Translations under genes and position numbers: made by a program | The notes under the pieces: generated by a model | The model's database searches: none | What the model was told of the DNA's origin: nothing | What the model saw: the letters and a program-made list of their open reading frames with translations, nothing else | NCBI RefSeq assembly: GCF_014701095.1 | Contig: NZ_AP023439.1 | Coordinates: forward strand, 3,584,001-3,648,000 | Length of the DNA stretch: 64,000 bases | Direction of reading: 5' to 3' | Source: Streptomyces tuirus | Lineage (GTDB): Bacteria > Actinomycetota > Actinomycetes > Streptomycetales > Streptomycetaceae | Shown here: positions 19,993 through 28,608 of the stretch, piece by piece | How the letters are laid out: every line of letters begins with the position of its first letter | Numbering within the stretch: position 1 is the stretch's first letter

Positions 19993-20170
19993 GTGCTCAC
20001 CGGGCTCGGGAGAGGTGTGGGCTGACCGGGCTCGGGAGAGGTGTGGGCTGACCGGGCTCGGGAGGGGTGTGGTGCTCACCGGGCTCGGGAGAGGTGTGGT
20101 GCTGACCGGGCTCGGGAGGGGTGTGGTGCTCGTCGGGCTCGGGAGAGGTGTGGTGCTCGTCGGGCTCAGG
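19993..20170. repeat. Tandem repeat array, 26-27 bp unit, about six copies
   Basis: Six near-identical copies of a unit like CCGGGCTCGGGAGAGGTGTG, with length 26 or 27, fill the gap between the copC-copD gene and the cupin gene. Copies differ at GAGAGG/GAGGGG and at TGACC/TCACC/TCGTC. The array runs up to the cupin gene's stop codon. Confidence 0.85.
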
Positions 20171-20645
20171 ACGCAGGCCTGGACAGCCGTGCGATCTCGT
20201 CGGCCGCCGCCGGGTAGCGGGCCGTCAGCTCCGCGGCGTCCCCGTGCTCGTAGCCGTCGAACGTGAAGCCGGGCGCCATCGTGCAGCCGAACAGGGCCCA
20301 CTGCCCGGCGCCGCGCACCCTGCCGCCCATCCACGTGCCCGCCGGGACGGTGAACTGGACGTGCTGGCCGTCGAGGACGTCCGGCCCGAGGACCACCGTC
20401 CTCGTCGTGCCGTTCGGGGCGAGCAGGAGCAGCTGGAGAGGGTCGCCCCAGTAGAAGTGCCAGATCTCGTCCGTCGGCAGGCGGTGGAGGGCGGAGAAGT
20501 CGCCCGCTGTCAGGAGCGCGACGATCGCCGTGCCCTCCGGCCTGCCGTCGGGGCGTTCGGGGCCGGCCCAGGTCTGCCGGAACAGGCCGCCCTCGCGCGG
20601 GATCGGTTCGAGGCCGTAGTGGGCGATGAGGTCCTCCGGGGTCAC
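20166..20645 (-). CDS. Cupin, DUF985 family
   Basis: 159 residues from GTG 20645 (VTPEDLIAHYGLEPIPREGG). DUF985 cupin signatures are present: FRQTWAGP, TAIVALLTAGDFSALHRLPTDEIWHFYWGDP, VPAGTWMGGRV and GCTMAPGF. A small-molecule or metal-binding cupin barrel of unknown substrate. Its start overlaps the stop of the upstream GNAT gene (GTGA), making it the third gene of the iron-box operon. Confidence 0.88.
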   Translation of the reverse strand: MTPEDLIAHYGLEPIPREGGLFRQTWAGPERPDGRPEGTAIVALLTAGDFSALHRLPTDEIWHFYWGDPLQLLLLAPNGTTRTVVLGPDVLDGQHVQFTVPAGTWMGGRVRGAGQWALFGCTMAPGFTFDGYEHGDAAELTARYPAAADEIARLSRPAS

Positions 20646-21250
20646 GCGGGGAACAGTATCTCCCGGTCGAGGAAGGCGAGCTGGGCCTTTTTCTCCGGCA
20701 GGTACACGTCCGGGAGGTCGATCTCCGGCAGCACCACCACCGGCCCGGGGGCGAAGCCGAGCTTGAGGAAACGGGCGACGGCCTTCTCGTTGCGCACGTC
20801 CGGGTCGACCACGATCCGTCGGCGGTCCAGGCCGAGCAGGACGTATCCGGCCATGACCGCCACCAGCCGCGCGGTCCAGCCGGGCCGGGCGCCGCCGGGT
20901 CCGGCGGGGGCTAGGAGCAGGTGGACGCCGATGTCGCCGGGGCGCACGTCGTAGCACTCGCTCACCCGGTCGGCCTCCGGCTCGTAGGTCTGGAGGAGCG
21001 CGACCGGCTCGCCGTCCCGGACGACGAGATGGGCGTGGTGGGTGTCGAGCGTGGCCATGTGGGCGTAGATCCCGGCGACCTGGTGCTGGGTCAGTCCGGT
21101 CATGCCCCAGAAGACGGCCCGGTCCTCACCGACCCACTGGTGGATCACCGCGGCATCGGCCCCGGGGTCGAGCGGCAGCACGCGGACGGTGCCGAAGCCG
21201 TCGATCACCTGCTCATGGACGGGCGTGCGGGAGGCGTACGGGTCAGACAT
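20642..21250 (-). CDS. GNAT acetyltransferase, siderophore (AlcB/IucB-like) type
   Basis: 202 residues resembling Acetyltransf_8 enzymes that acylate hydroxylated diamines in hydroxamate siderophore synthesis: the FWGMTG motif, a central VALLQTYEP strand, DIGVHLLLAP, and a C-terminal IVVDPDVRNEKAVARFLKLGF acetyl-CoA region. It overlaps the acylase gene upstream by 8 bases and the cupin downstream by 4, so the three are one operon behind the iron box. No NRPS-independent synthetase is present in the window, so its exact substrate is open. Confidence 0.88.
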   Translation of the reverse strand: MSDPYASRTPVHEQVIDGFGTVRVLPLDPGADAAVIHQWVGEDRAVFWGMTGLTQHQVAGIYAHMATLDTHHAHLVVRDGEPVALLQTYEPEADRVSECYDVRPGDIGVHLLLAPAGPGGARPGWTARLVAVMAGYVLLGLDRRRIVVDPDVRNEKAVARFLKLGFAPGPVVVLPEIDLPDVYLPEKKAQLAFLDREILFPA

Positions 21251-23438
21251 CGGTCTCCTTCTTCAGCCGGGTCCAGTCGGTGACGACCGGGACGAGGTCT
21301 CCCGCGAGCCAGAGGGGCAGCTGGTCGCGGTGGTGGGGCGAGCCGGGGACGCCCGAGGCGCCGAGCGGGACCACCCAGCGGCTGTCCTCGCGCCGGGCCA
21401 GGTCCCAGACGTAGCGGGCGGCCGGGCCCCGGGCGGCGCGGTCGGTGAGGCCCGGCACGCCCGAGGTGCACAGCACGCAGTCGTGGTCGCCGGACAGCCC
21501 CGGTTCCTCGTACGGCTGCTCCGGCTCCAGGGCCCGCCAGGGGGCGAGGCGGTGGGTGTCGCCCCAGACACCGGCCGGCGGGCGCAGGGCCACGTCCTCG
21601 ACGGCGGCGCGGACCACCGCCGGGCGGTCGATTCCGTACAGGTCCTCGGCCCGCAGCAGGTTTTCGAGGGCGAAGCCGACCCGGGGGACGAGGGCGAGCC
21701 AGGGCTGGAACACCTCCGGGTACGCCGGTGGTGTGGTGAGCGCGGCGAACGCCGGGTGCGCCGCGAGCCGCCGTACGACCGCTCCGCGCACGGCCGCGTA
21801 GAGGGCCGCGTCGGCGCTGCCGGCGTCCATGCGGCGGTCCCAGCCCCGGAGCCGGTCCCGGAGGGCGGCGGCCTCGGGGGTGAGGCCGTCGAGGGCGTCG
21901 AGGTGGTCCAGGAGGGCGGAGGCGGAGGCCAGGTGGGTGTCCGTGTGGAGGGCGGGCATGTCGGCGGCGGACCAGCGCTCCTTGCCGGCGAGCAGCGCGG
22001 CGATGCGGTCGGCGCGGTGCGGCGGGGCGAACTCGACGCCGAGGGGCTCGGCCGGGCCGCGCTGGTTGGCCATGACGGCGACACCGTCGGTGAGCCCGGC
22101 GCGCGGCGGCACGTGCCAGCCGCGCCACTCGTGGCCGGGCTCCCAGGCGGGCACCACCCGCAGCGAGTTGGCCTCGGCGCGCCGCGGCACCCGCCCGGCC
22201 ACGCGGTGCAGGACACCGCCCTCGGTGTCGGCCGCCTGGACGACGTTGACCGGCTCGGCCCAGCGGTCGAAGGCACGGTCCACATCGGCCACCCGACGCG
22301 CCCGCAACAGCGGCAGCAGCGCGCCGAAACCGAGGTCGCCGGTGACGCGGGGCGGGTAGCGCAGGCTGATGGCCAGGGGTGGGGCGAGGGGGGTGGCGGG
22401 ATGGGCGGGGTCGGCTGGGTCGGCGGGGTCGGCGGGGTCCGCCGGCTCGGCGGGAGCATCCAGCGGTTCTGCCGGACCGGGACTGCCCGCGGACGCCAGA
22501 TCCACCGGGTCGCCGTCGATCCCCTCGGGTCCGCCGATGATCACCGGGCCCCGGTCGGTCTCGATGACCTCGACCTCGACCGGTTCCTCGCCCGCCACCT
22601 CGATCGTCTCCGTGTGCCGGGGCGCCCGCCGCCAGACCCCGTCCGGGCCGAGGGCCTCCACCCCGGCGCCGGTGCGCCGCAGCCGCTCCCGGTAGAGGTC
22701 CTGGTAGTCGGCCATGGCGTTGGTGATGGCCCAGGCGACCGAGCCGGTGTGCCCGAAGTGGGCGATGCCGGGGACGCCGGGGACGGCCAGGCCCACGACG
22801 TCGAACTCGGGGCAGGACAGATGGATCTGCTGGTAGACGCCCGGGTCCTCGATCCAGCGGTGGGGGTCGCCGGCGATGACCGCCTGCCCGGTGACCGTCC
22901 GCTCGCCGCCGACCAGCCAGCCGTTGCTGCCGGAGGTGCCGGGGCCGTCGGTGGCGAAGAGGCCGATGGCGTCCGCGTCCAGGTGCGCGGCGACCTGCTC
23001 ACGCCAGAGCTTGGCCGGGAACCCGGCGAACAGGATGTGGGTGGCGAGCCAGACGCCGAGCGGGGTCCAGGGCTGCCAGCGGCCCGGGGTGAGACCGACG
23101 CGGGCGAACTCGGGGGCGGTGCTGCCGGCCAGACCCTCGTTGACCCCGTCGACGTACGCGCGCACCCACCGCGCCGTCCCGGGGTCCTGTCTCTCCAGGT
23201 CGGCGAAGCAGCGTCTCGCGGTGTCGTCGACTCCGGCCCGTCTCGCGAACAGGTCCCAGGCCAGGGCGCTCCCGCCGAGGAAGGACGCCGAGGTGCCCTG
23301 CGCCCGGTGACGCTCGGTCTCCAGCTGCCAGGCCCGGTCGCGGGCGGTGACGAGGCCCTGCGCGTGGGCGAGTTCGGCCGCGCTGCCCGCGCGCAGATGC
23401 GGAATGCCCCAGGCGTCACGGTAGATCTCGGTGGCCAC
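21243..23438 (-). CDS. Penicillin acylase family Ntn-hydrolase
   Basis: About 731 residues from GTG 23438 (VATEIYRDAWGIPHLRA); an ATG at 23453 is possible but lies only 5 bases from the iron box. Family signatures: N-terminal DAWGIPHLRA, an autoprocessing site GTSGSNGWLVGG whose Ser would be the N-terminal nucleophile after cleavage, VIAGDPHR, and the beta-chain motif VPGVPGIAHFGHTGSVAWAITN. No clear signal peptide, so a cytoplasmic location is suggested, unlike secreted penicillin acylases. It heads an operon with a siderophore-type acetyltransferase. It should hydrolyse an amide; substrate unknown. Confidence 0.92.
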   Translation of the reverse strand: MATEIYRDAWGIPHLRAGSAAELAHAQGLVTARDRAWQLETERHRAQGTSASFLGGSALAWDLFARRAGVDDTARRCFADLERQDPGTARWVRAYVDGVNEGLAGSTAPEFARVGLTPGRWQPWTPLGVWLATHILFAGFPAKLWREQVAAHLDADAIGLFATDGPGTSGSNGWLVGGERTVTGQAVIAGDPHRWIEDPGVYQQIHLSCPEFDVVGLAVPGVPGIAHFGHTGSVAWAITNAMADYQDLYRERLRRTGAGVEALGPDGVWRRAPRHTETIEVAGEEPVEVEVIETDRGPVIIGGPEGIDGDPVDLASAGSPGPAEPLDAPAEPADPADPADPADPAHPATPLAPPLAISLRYPPRVTGDLGFGALLPLLRARRVADVDRAFDRWAEPVNVVQAADTEGGVLHRVAGRVPRRAEANSLRVVPAWEPGHEWRGWHVPPRAGLTDGVAVMANQRGPAEPLGVEFAPPHRADRIAALLAGKERWSAADMPALHTDTHLASASALLDHLDALDGLTPEAAALRDRLRGWDRRMDAGSADAALYAAVRGAVVRRLAAHPAFAALTTPPAYPEVFQPWLALVPRVGFALENLLRAEDLYGIDRPAVVRAAVEDVALRPPAGVWGDTHRLAPWRALEPEQPYEEPGLSGDHDCVLCTSGVPGLTDRAARGPAARYVWDLARREDSRWVVPLGASGVPGSPHHRDQLPLWLAGDLVPVVTDWTRLKKETDV

Positions 23439-23457
23439 GCTGCGCCCCCACATTTCT

Positions 23458-23476
23458 TTAGGTTAGGCTTGCCTAA
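23458..23476. promoter_or_regulatory. Iron box (DmdR1/IdeR operator)
   Basis: TTAGGTTAGGCTTGCCTAA is a 19-bp near-palindrome matching the actinobacterial DtxR/IdeR/DmdR1 consensus at nearly every position. It lies between the divergent acylase operon and the siderophore-interacting protein gene, so iron-loaded regulator should repress both. Confidence 0.92.
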
Positions 23477-23520
23477 GTCATAACTGTGGCCGGAATCGTA
23501 CGCGAAGGGGCGGAAAAGCG

Positions 23521-24243
23521 ATGGGGCAGGGGCGGGGTTGGGAGGGCGCGGTCCTCAAACTGATGCGTGGCAAGGACTTCGAGTTCACGGTGACGGACGT
23601 CGAGGACGTCACCCCGGCCTACCGGCGGCTGCGCTTCACCGACGGCGGTCTGCTGGCCGCGACCGGAGTACACCCCACCATGTGGGTACGGCTGTGGTTC
23701 GACAACGCCGGCAAGCCCCACCAGCGCGCCTACACCCTGGTCGACCCGGACGCCGGGGCCGGCACCTTCGGTCTGGAGTTCGCCCTGCACGAGGGGTTCG
23801 CCAGCGACTGGGCCAGGGCGGCGAAGCCGGGCGACACCATCGAGGCGACCGTCCAGGGCACCGGCTTCGACCACCCGGACCCCGCACCCTCGCACGTCTT
23901 CGCCGTCGGCGACCCGGCCTCGCTGCCGGCCATCAACTCCCTCCTGGACGCCCTGGGTTCCGCCCCGGCCACCGTCTGGTTCGAGGGCGGCGACGACGAC
24001 CTGCCCTTCCGTACCGACCCGGACCGGCACGAGCTGCGCAAGGTGCCACGGCAGGACTCCGGCGCCCACCTCGTCGACCGCGTGAAGTCGGACCTGCCCG
24101 GCCTGCTCCAGGGCACGGCCGACCCCTACGTCTGGATCGCCTGCGACACGGTGACGACCCGGGCCCTGACGGCGTACGTCCGCAAGGAACTGGGCCTGCC
24201 CAAGCAGCGGGTGCACGCGCTGGGCTACTGGCGGGCGACCTGA
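23521..24243 (+). CDS. Siderophore-interacting protein (FAD-binding ferric reductase)
   Basis: 240 residues of the SIP/ViuB family. FAD-binding barrel motifs RAYTLVDPDAGAGTFGLEFALHEG (HQRAYTL being the flavin site) and the reductase fold (VFAVGDPASLPAINSLLD; VWIACDTVTTRALTAYVRKE; HALGYWR end) are present. It reduces ferric siderophores with NAD(P)H in the cytoplasm to release iron. Start at ATG 23521; ATG 23563 is an alternative. It lies directly downstream of the iron box. Confidence 0.95.
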   Translation: MGQGRGWEGAVLKLMRGKDFEFTVTDVEDVTPAYRRLRFTDGGLLAATGVHPTMWVRLWFDNAGKPHQRAYTLVDPDAGAGTFGLEFALHEGFASDWARAAKPGDTIEATVQGTGFDHPDPAPSHVFAVGDPASLPAINSLLDALGSAPATVWFEGGDDDLPFRTDPDRHELRKVPRQDSGAHLVDRVKSDLPGLLQGTADPYVWIACDTVTTRALTAYVRKELGLPKQRVHALGYWRAT

Positions 24244-24279
24244 GCAGCGGGCGGGCCCGCCCCGGGGGATGATCGGGGC

Positions 24280-24873
24280 ATGGACGTCACCCTTCACCTC
24301 GCCCAGGATCCCGAGGCCGACGCGCTGCTCGGCCGCAGCCCGCTCGCCGCGCTGGTCGGCATGCTGCTGGACCAGCAGGTGCCGATGGAGTGGGCGTTCA
24401 AGGGCCCGGCGACGATCGCCCAGCGGCTCGGCACGGACGACCTGGACGCGCACGAGATCGCCGCGTACGACCCGGAGGCCTTCGCCGCGCTGCTCTCGCA
24501 GAAGCCTGCGGTGCACCGCTACCCGGGCTCCATGGCCAAGCGGATCCAGCAGCTGTGCCAGTACCTCGTCGAGCACTACGACGGTGACGCCGAGGCCGTC
24601 TGGAAGGACGTCGCCACCGGCAAGGACCTGCTGAAGCGGCTCGCGGAACTGCCCGGCTTCGGCAAGCAGAAGGCCCAGATCTTCCTCGCCCTGCTCGGCA
24701 AGCAGCTTGGGGTCCGTCCCACGGGCTGGCGGGAGGCGGCGGGCTCCTACGGCGAGCCCGACTCCTTCCGCTCGGTCGCCGACATCACCGGTCCCGAGTC
24801 CCTGGTCAAGGTCAGGGCGCACAAGCAGGAGATGAAGGCGGCGGCGAAGGCGGCGAAGGCCTCCGGCAAGTAG
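24280..24873 (+). CDS. HhH-GPD family base-excision-repair-like protein
   Basis: 197 residues, a short HhH-GPD protein. LVGMLLDQQVPMEWAFKGP opens the helical core, and LAELPGFGKQKAQIFLALLGKQ is the helix-hairpin-helix. The usual position for the catalytic Asp after the hairpin is not obvious (GVRPTGWREAAG), so glycosylase activity is uncertain. Follows the SIP gene by 36 bases. Family members are conserved in actinobacteria. Confidence 0.88.
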   Translation: MDVTLHLAQDPEADALLGRSPLAALVGMLLDQQVPMEWAFKGPATIAQRLGTDDLDAHEIAAYDPEAFAALLSQKPAVHRYPGSMAKRIQQLCQYLVEHYDGDAEAVWKDVATGKDLLKRLAELPGFGKQKAQIFLALLGKQLGVRPTGWREAAGSYGEPDSFRSVADITGPESLVKVRAHKQEMKAAAKAAKASGK

Positions 24874-24889
24874 CAGTGACTCCGGGGCC

Positions 24890-25370
24890 AGCCATGTCAG
24901 CTCGGCCGTGCGTGCTCGGCCGAGACCGCCCGGCTGTGACTGCTCGGCCGCGTCCACCAAGCCATGTCGGCTCGGCCCTGCCTGCTCGGCCATGACCGCT
25001 CCGCCGTGACCGCCGCTGTGACTGCTCGGCCGTGTTGCCAGGCCGCGTCCGGTCGGCCGTGACCGCCCAGCCGTGACTGCCGGGCTGCGCCCGCTTGGCC
25101 GCGTCCACCAAGCCATGTCGGCTTGGGCCCTGCCTGCTCGGCCTCGACCGCTCAGCCGCGGCTGCCAGGCCGTGTTGCCAGGCTGCGTCCGCTCAGCCTG
25201 CCCCGCCATGCCGTGACTGTCCGGCTGCGTCCACTCGGTCATGACCACCCGACCGTGCCCCCTCGGCCGTAACCGCTCGGCCATGCCCCCTCGGCCCTGT
25301 CCGCTCAACCGTGACCGCCCGGCCGTGACCACTCGGCCGGGTCCCTGGTCGCGCCTGTCGTCCGCCTGGC
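24890..25370. repeat. Degenerate short-repeat tract, about 15-bp unit
   Basis: About 480 bases built from variants of CTCGGCCGTGACCGC. A longer unit around CCGCGTCCACCAAGCCATG recurs about 148 bases apart (near 24951 and 25099). Because the unit is a multiple of three, frames stay open on both strands without any recognisable protein. The stretch from 24874 to 25415 carries no convincing gene. Confidence 0.8.
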
Positions 25371-25415
25371 CCGGCCCGGGTGGCGGGCCCCTCGGGCCGG
25401 GGTCGAGCATGGACC

Positions 25416-25787
25416 ATGGCCGAGCCACCGAGCGGCTCCCCCCGGGGCCGGGAGCACGACACCGACCGCGACCGCGCGCCCCTGGGCCTTGAACCCCCCG
25501 TCCGGCACGGCCCGGGTCCGAACGGCCCCCACTCCCGTGACCAGCGCGAACGACACAGCCGCACGCCGTCCGAGCCCCCGGAGCACTGGCCGTACGACCC
25601 GCAGGCCCCCCGCGACGCCGGACCCCGCGAGCGGACCGCACGGCCCGGCCCGCAGGACCTCTGGCCCTCCGACCCGCACGGTCCGGAGCCCTCCGCGCAG
25701 AGCCACCGCGAGCCGGACACCGGCATGGGCCGGGTGGGCGTATCTCGCGGCAGGCGGGATGAACGGCGTGGCCACGGCGGGGAGTGA
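25416..25787 (+). CDS. Hypothetical Pro/Arg/Asp-rich protein
   Basis: A 123-residue frame from ATG 25416 (MAEPPSGSPRGREHDTD) with very low complexity and many PP, RD, HGP and EP dipeptides; no hydrophobic segment and no domain. It ends 6 bases before the secreted-protein gene, which argues for coupling, but composition alone cannot prove it is expressed. Confidence 0.45.
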   Translation: MAEPPSGSPRGREHDTDRDRAPLGLEPPVRHGPGPNGPHSRDQRERHSRTPSEPPEHWPYDPQAPRDAGPRERTARPGPQDLWPSDPHGPEPSAQSHREPDTGMGRVGVSRGRRDERRGHGGE

Positions 25788-25793
25788 CCTCCC

Positions 25794-26135
25794 GTGACCC
25801 CCGCACCGCAGCCGGTCCCCCGCAGCCCGCGTCGACACGCCTGGCTGCGGGTGCTCGTTCTGCTGCTCGCCCTGCTCGTGCCGGGCGCGCACGCGGAGGC
25901 CCACACGGGGTGGACGGCCGGCGTCTCCGGCGAGAGCACCACCGTCGAGTGCGACGTCCTCGACACCGCCCTGCGCCCGCCGGCCAGAGCCGCCCGCCGC
26001 ACCGCGGCCGTCCCGCTGAGCCCCGCCCCGCTCCCGTACCCCGGGCCCGCTACCACCGCACAGCACCCGGTTCCCGTACCGCCGAGCCCGCGGCTCGACC
26101 CTCGCCCCCTGCGTTCCGAGGTCCTGCGCTGCTGA
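25794..26135 (+). CDS. Small secreted or membrane-anchored hypothetical protein
   Basis: 113 residues from GTG 25794. A basic N-terminus is followed by a signal-like segment (LRVLVLLLALLVPGAHAEA, likely cut after AHA or AEA). The remainder is Ala/Pro-rich and ends LRSEVLRC with a C-terminal cysteine. A small ORF of the same orientation follows. Function unknown. Confidence 0.6.
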   Translation: MTPAPQPVPRSPRRHAWLRVLVLLLALLVPGAHAEAHTGWTAGVSGESTTVECDVLDTALRPPARAARRTAAVPLSPAPLPYPGPATTAQHPVPVPPSPRLDPRPLRSEVLRC

Positions 26136-26210
26136 CAGGACCGGCCCGCCCCGGTCCGTCCGTCCCGCACGGAACCAGCAGTACGACGAGGAACGACGAG
26201 GAACCCAGCC

Positions 26211-26348
26211 ATGCTTCAAGACCCGTACGCCGTCCTGCGCGCCCTGCTGCGCGCGGAAGCCGCCCGCAGCACTCCCAAGCCCCACCCCGAGCCCGACACG
26301 CGGAAGCCGCAGCAGCCCCCGAAGGGAGCGAGAGGGAACCGCGGCTGA
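26211..26348 (+). CDS. Hypothetical 45-residue protein
   Basis: A short ORF from ATG 26211 (MLQDPYAVLRALLRAEAARS) with a GAGGAA ribosome site about 11 bases upstream. The first half is an amphipathic helix, the second Pro/Lys-rich. Its coding pattern is good and it follows the secreted protein by 75 bases, but no family is known to me. Confidence 0.5.
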   Translation: MLQDPYAVLRALLRAEAARSTPKPHPEPDTRKPQQPPKGARGNRG

Positions 26349-26491
26349 CCCACGCACCCGGCGGAGGCACACCGACGCCTCCGCCGGCCTGAAGAGTTCG
26401 AGACACCCCTTGGCTGGCACCCCACCGACCCGAGGGCACCCCCGCCCGACAGCTCCGGCGGCCGCGCGACCCCGTCCCCCTGTTGGCCCTC

Positions 26492-28114
26492 CTACCGCCT
26501 CCGCCGTCCCGAACGCCGGGCCGTGCCGAACAGTGATCTCGTGATCTCCCGCCCGATCTGCGTGCCCACCGACCGGGCCAGGGACTGGAACACCCCGCTC
26601 CTGACCACCTGCTCCACTGCGGACGGCTGTTCCTCTTCACGGGGTTCCCGGGAACTCCGGGGTTTCCGGGGAGCGGCCTCCCGCATCTCGTCGGGACCCT
26701 TCGCGCCGCGGCCGTGCTCCAGCCGCTCGTAGGCCGACTCCCGGTCCACGGCCTGCGCGTACCGCTCGTACAGCGCGGATTCCGCCACAGCCCGCTCCAG
26801 GGCGTCCTGCCCGAGCGGGCCCATCAGCGACTCGGGCGCCCGCAGCCGGGTCGCCGCGACCGGCGTGGGCGCGCCCTTCTCGCTCAGCACCGTCACGACC
26901 GCCTCGCCCGTCCCCAGGTTGGTCAGCACCTCTTCGAGGTCGTAGGGCGACTTCGGGAAGGTCTTCACCGTGGCGTTCAGGGCCTTCTGGTCGTCGGGCG
27001 TGAAGGCCCGCAACGCGTGCTGCACCCGGTTGCCGAGCTGGGCGAGGACGTCGGCGGGTACGTCCTTCGGCGTCTGCGTCACGAAGAAGACGCCGACCCC
27101 TTTCGAGCGAATCAGGCGCACGGTCTGCGTGATCGACTCCAGGAACGCCTCGGAGGCGTCGTCGAAGAGCAGGTGCGCCTCGTCGAGGAAGAACACCAGC
27201 CGCGGCTTGTCGACGTCGCCGAGCTCGGGCAGATCGTGGAAGAGGTCGGCGAGCAGCCACATCAGGAACGTCGAGAAGAGCTGCGGCCGGTCCTGTACGG
27301 CGCTCAGCTCCAGGACCGAGACGATGCCGCGTCCGTCCTCACCCGTCCGCAGCAACTCGGCCGTGTCGAACTCCGGCTCCCCGAAGAACCCGGACGCGCC
27401 CTGCGCCTCGAAGGCGGTGAGGGACCGCAGGATCACCCCGGCCGTGGCGGCCGAGAGACCGCCGATCGTCTTCAGCTCCGACCGGCCCTCGTCCGAGGTC
27501 AGGAACGTCACGACCGCCCTGAGGTCCTTCAGGTCGATCAGCTCGAGGCCCTTGCTGTCGGCATAGTGGAAGATCAGCGCGAGGGACTGCTCCTGGGTCC
27601 GGTTCAGCCGCAGCACCTTCGACAGCAGCACCGGCCCGAACCCGGTGACCGTCGCCCGGACGGGGATGCCGCGCCCGATGCCGCCGAGGGCGTGGTACTC
27701 GGCGGGGAAACCGGTCGCCCTCCAGCTCTGGTGGACGTCCGCCGCCCGCCCCTCGACCCGGGCGTCCTGACGGCCCGGCGCGGCGATCCCGGAGAGGTCG
27801 CCCTTGATGTCGGCGAGGAACACAGGCACGCCCTGGGCGGACAACTGCTCGGCGATCAGCTGGAGCGTCTTGGTCTTGCCGGTGCCGGTGGCTCCCGCGA
27901 CCAGGCCATGGCGGTTGAGCATCGCCAGCGGCACCCGGATCTGCGCGTCCGGCAGGCACTGCCCGTCCCACAGCAGGGCGCCCAGATGCAGGGCCGGGCC
28001 GGAGAACGCGTAGCCGGAGGCGATCCGCAGGGCGTCCTGGGGGAGGGCGGCGGCACGCTCGGATACTTCCGGGGCGGACGCCGACGGCATGGTCTCGCGA
28101 TCCGGCATGTTCAC
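26492..28114 (-). CDS. HerA-like helicase / DUF853 P-loop ATPase
   Basis: 540 residues. Walker A is GATGTGKTKTLQ, followed by FLADIKGDLSGIAAPG; Walker B is LVFFLDEAHLLF, with the conserved VFFVTQTPKDVPADVLAQLGNRVQHALR motif of the DUF853 (YjgR-like) branch of the FtsK-HerA superfamily. The C-terminal tail is Arg/Lys-rich. Predicted cytoplasmic ATP-driven translocase; partner and substrate unknown. Here it is an orphan without NurA. Confidence 0.92.
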   Translation of the reverse strand: MNMPDRETMPSASAPEVSERAAALPQDALRIASGYAFSGPALHLGALLWDGQCLPDAQIRVPLAMLNRHGLVAGATGTGKTKTLQLIAEQLSAQGVPVFLADIKGDLSGIAAPGRQDARVEGRAADVHQSWRATGFPAEYHALGGIGRGIPVRATVTGFGPVLLSKVLRLNRTQEQSLALIFHYADSKGLELIDLKDLRAVVTFLTSDEGRSELKTIGGLSAATAGVILRSLTAFEAQGASGFFGEPEFDTAELLRTGEDGRGIVSVLELSAVQDRPQLFSTFLMWLLADLFHDLPELGDVDKPRLVFFLDEAHLLFDDASEAFLESITQTVRLIRSKGVGVFFVTQTPKDVPADVLAQLGNRVQHALRAFTPDDQKALNATVKTFPKSPYDLEEVLTNLGTGEAVVTVLSEKGAPTPVAATRLRAPESLMGPLGQDALERAVAESALYERYAQAVDRESAYERLEHGRGAKGPDEMREAAPRKPRSSREPREEEQPSAVEQVVRSGVFQSLARSVGTQIGREITRSLFGTARRSGRRRR

Positions 28115-28214
28115 GCACCTGTTCCGGGTTCGTACCGCCTTGTATTGATTTTTTCAGCGTCGCACTCGCTCGCCATGGCTGCGCCCGGAACGTCTTGACC
28201 GGTAGGCTTTCCGT

Positions 28215-28511
28215 GTGATCTTCAAGCGCATCGGAAACGGCCGGCCGTACCCCGACCACGGCCGGGAAAGCACCCGGCAGTGGGCGGACGTCGCGCCGCG
28301 CCCGGTCCGCCTCGATCAGCTCGTGACGACCAAGGGTCAGCTCGATCTGGAAACACTGCTCGCCGAGGACTCCACGTTCTACGGCGACCTCTTCGCGCAC
28401 GTCGTGAAGTGGCAGGGCGACCTGTACCTGGAGGACGGGCTGCACCGCGCGGTGCGGGCGGCACTCCAGCAGCGCCAGGTGCTGCACGCGCGCGTGCTCG
28501 AGCTCGACTGA
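28215..28511 (+). CDS. Small conserved protein, possibly VapB-type antitoxin-like
   Basis: 98 residues from GTG 28215 (MIFKRIGNGRPYPDHG). The middle resembles a ParB/VapB-like element (PVRLDQLVTTKGQLDLETLLAEDSTFYGD, LYLEDGLHRAVRAAL). Some genomes label such proteins as VapB-family antitoxins, but no toxin is adjacent, so that name is weak. Strongly conserved next to the LytR_C gene as far as I recall. Confidence 0.8.
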   Translation: MIFKRIGNGRPYPDHGRESTRQWADVAPRPVRLDQLVTTKGQLDLETLLAEDSTFYGDLFAHVVKWQGDLYLEDGLHRAVRAALQQRQVLHARVLELD

Positions 28512-28608
28512 TCCCCGCCGGTCCCGGGTTGGCCCTTTCGGGTTCCGCTGGGCGACGTCGAATGATCATCTAGTAGGCATCGTCGCCCGGGCGCACTACG
28601 CTGCGCTC

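Noticed and set aside
19993..20170. CRISPR array
   Set aside because: Tandem units abut each other without spacers.
24890..25370. CRISPR array
   Set aside because: Units are short, degenerate and contiguous, with no unique spacers and no cas genes.
28215..28511. A toxin-antitoxin pair
   Set aside because: The protein may resemble VapB, but no toxin gene lies beside it: the neighbours are the HerA-like and LytR_C genes.
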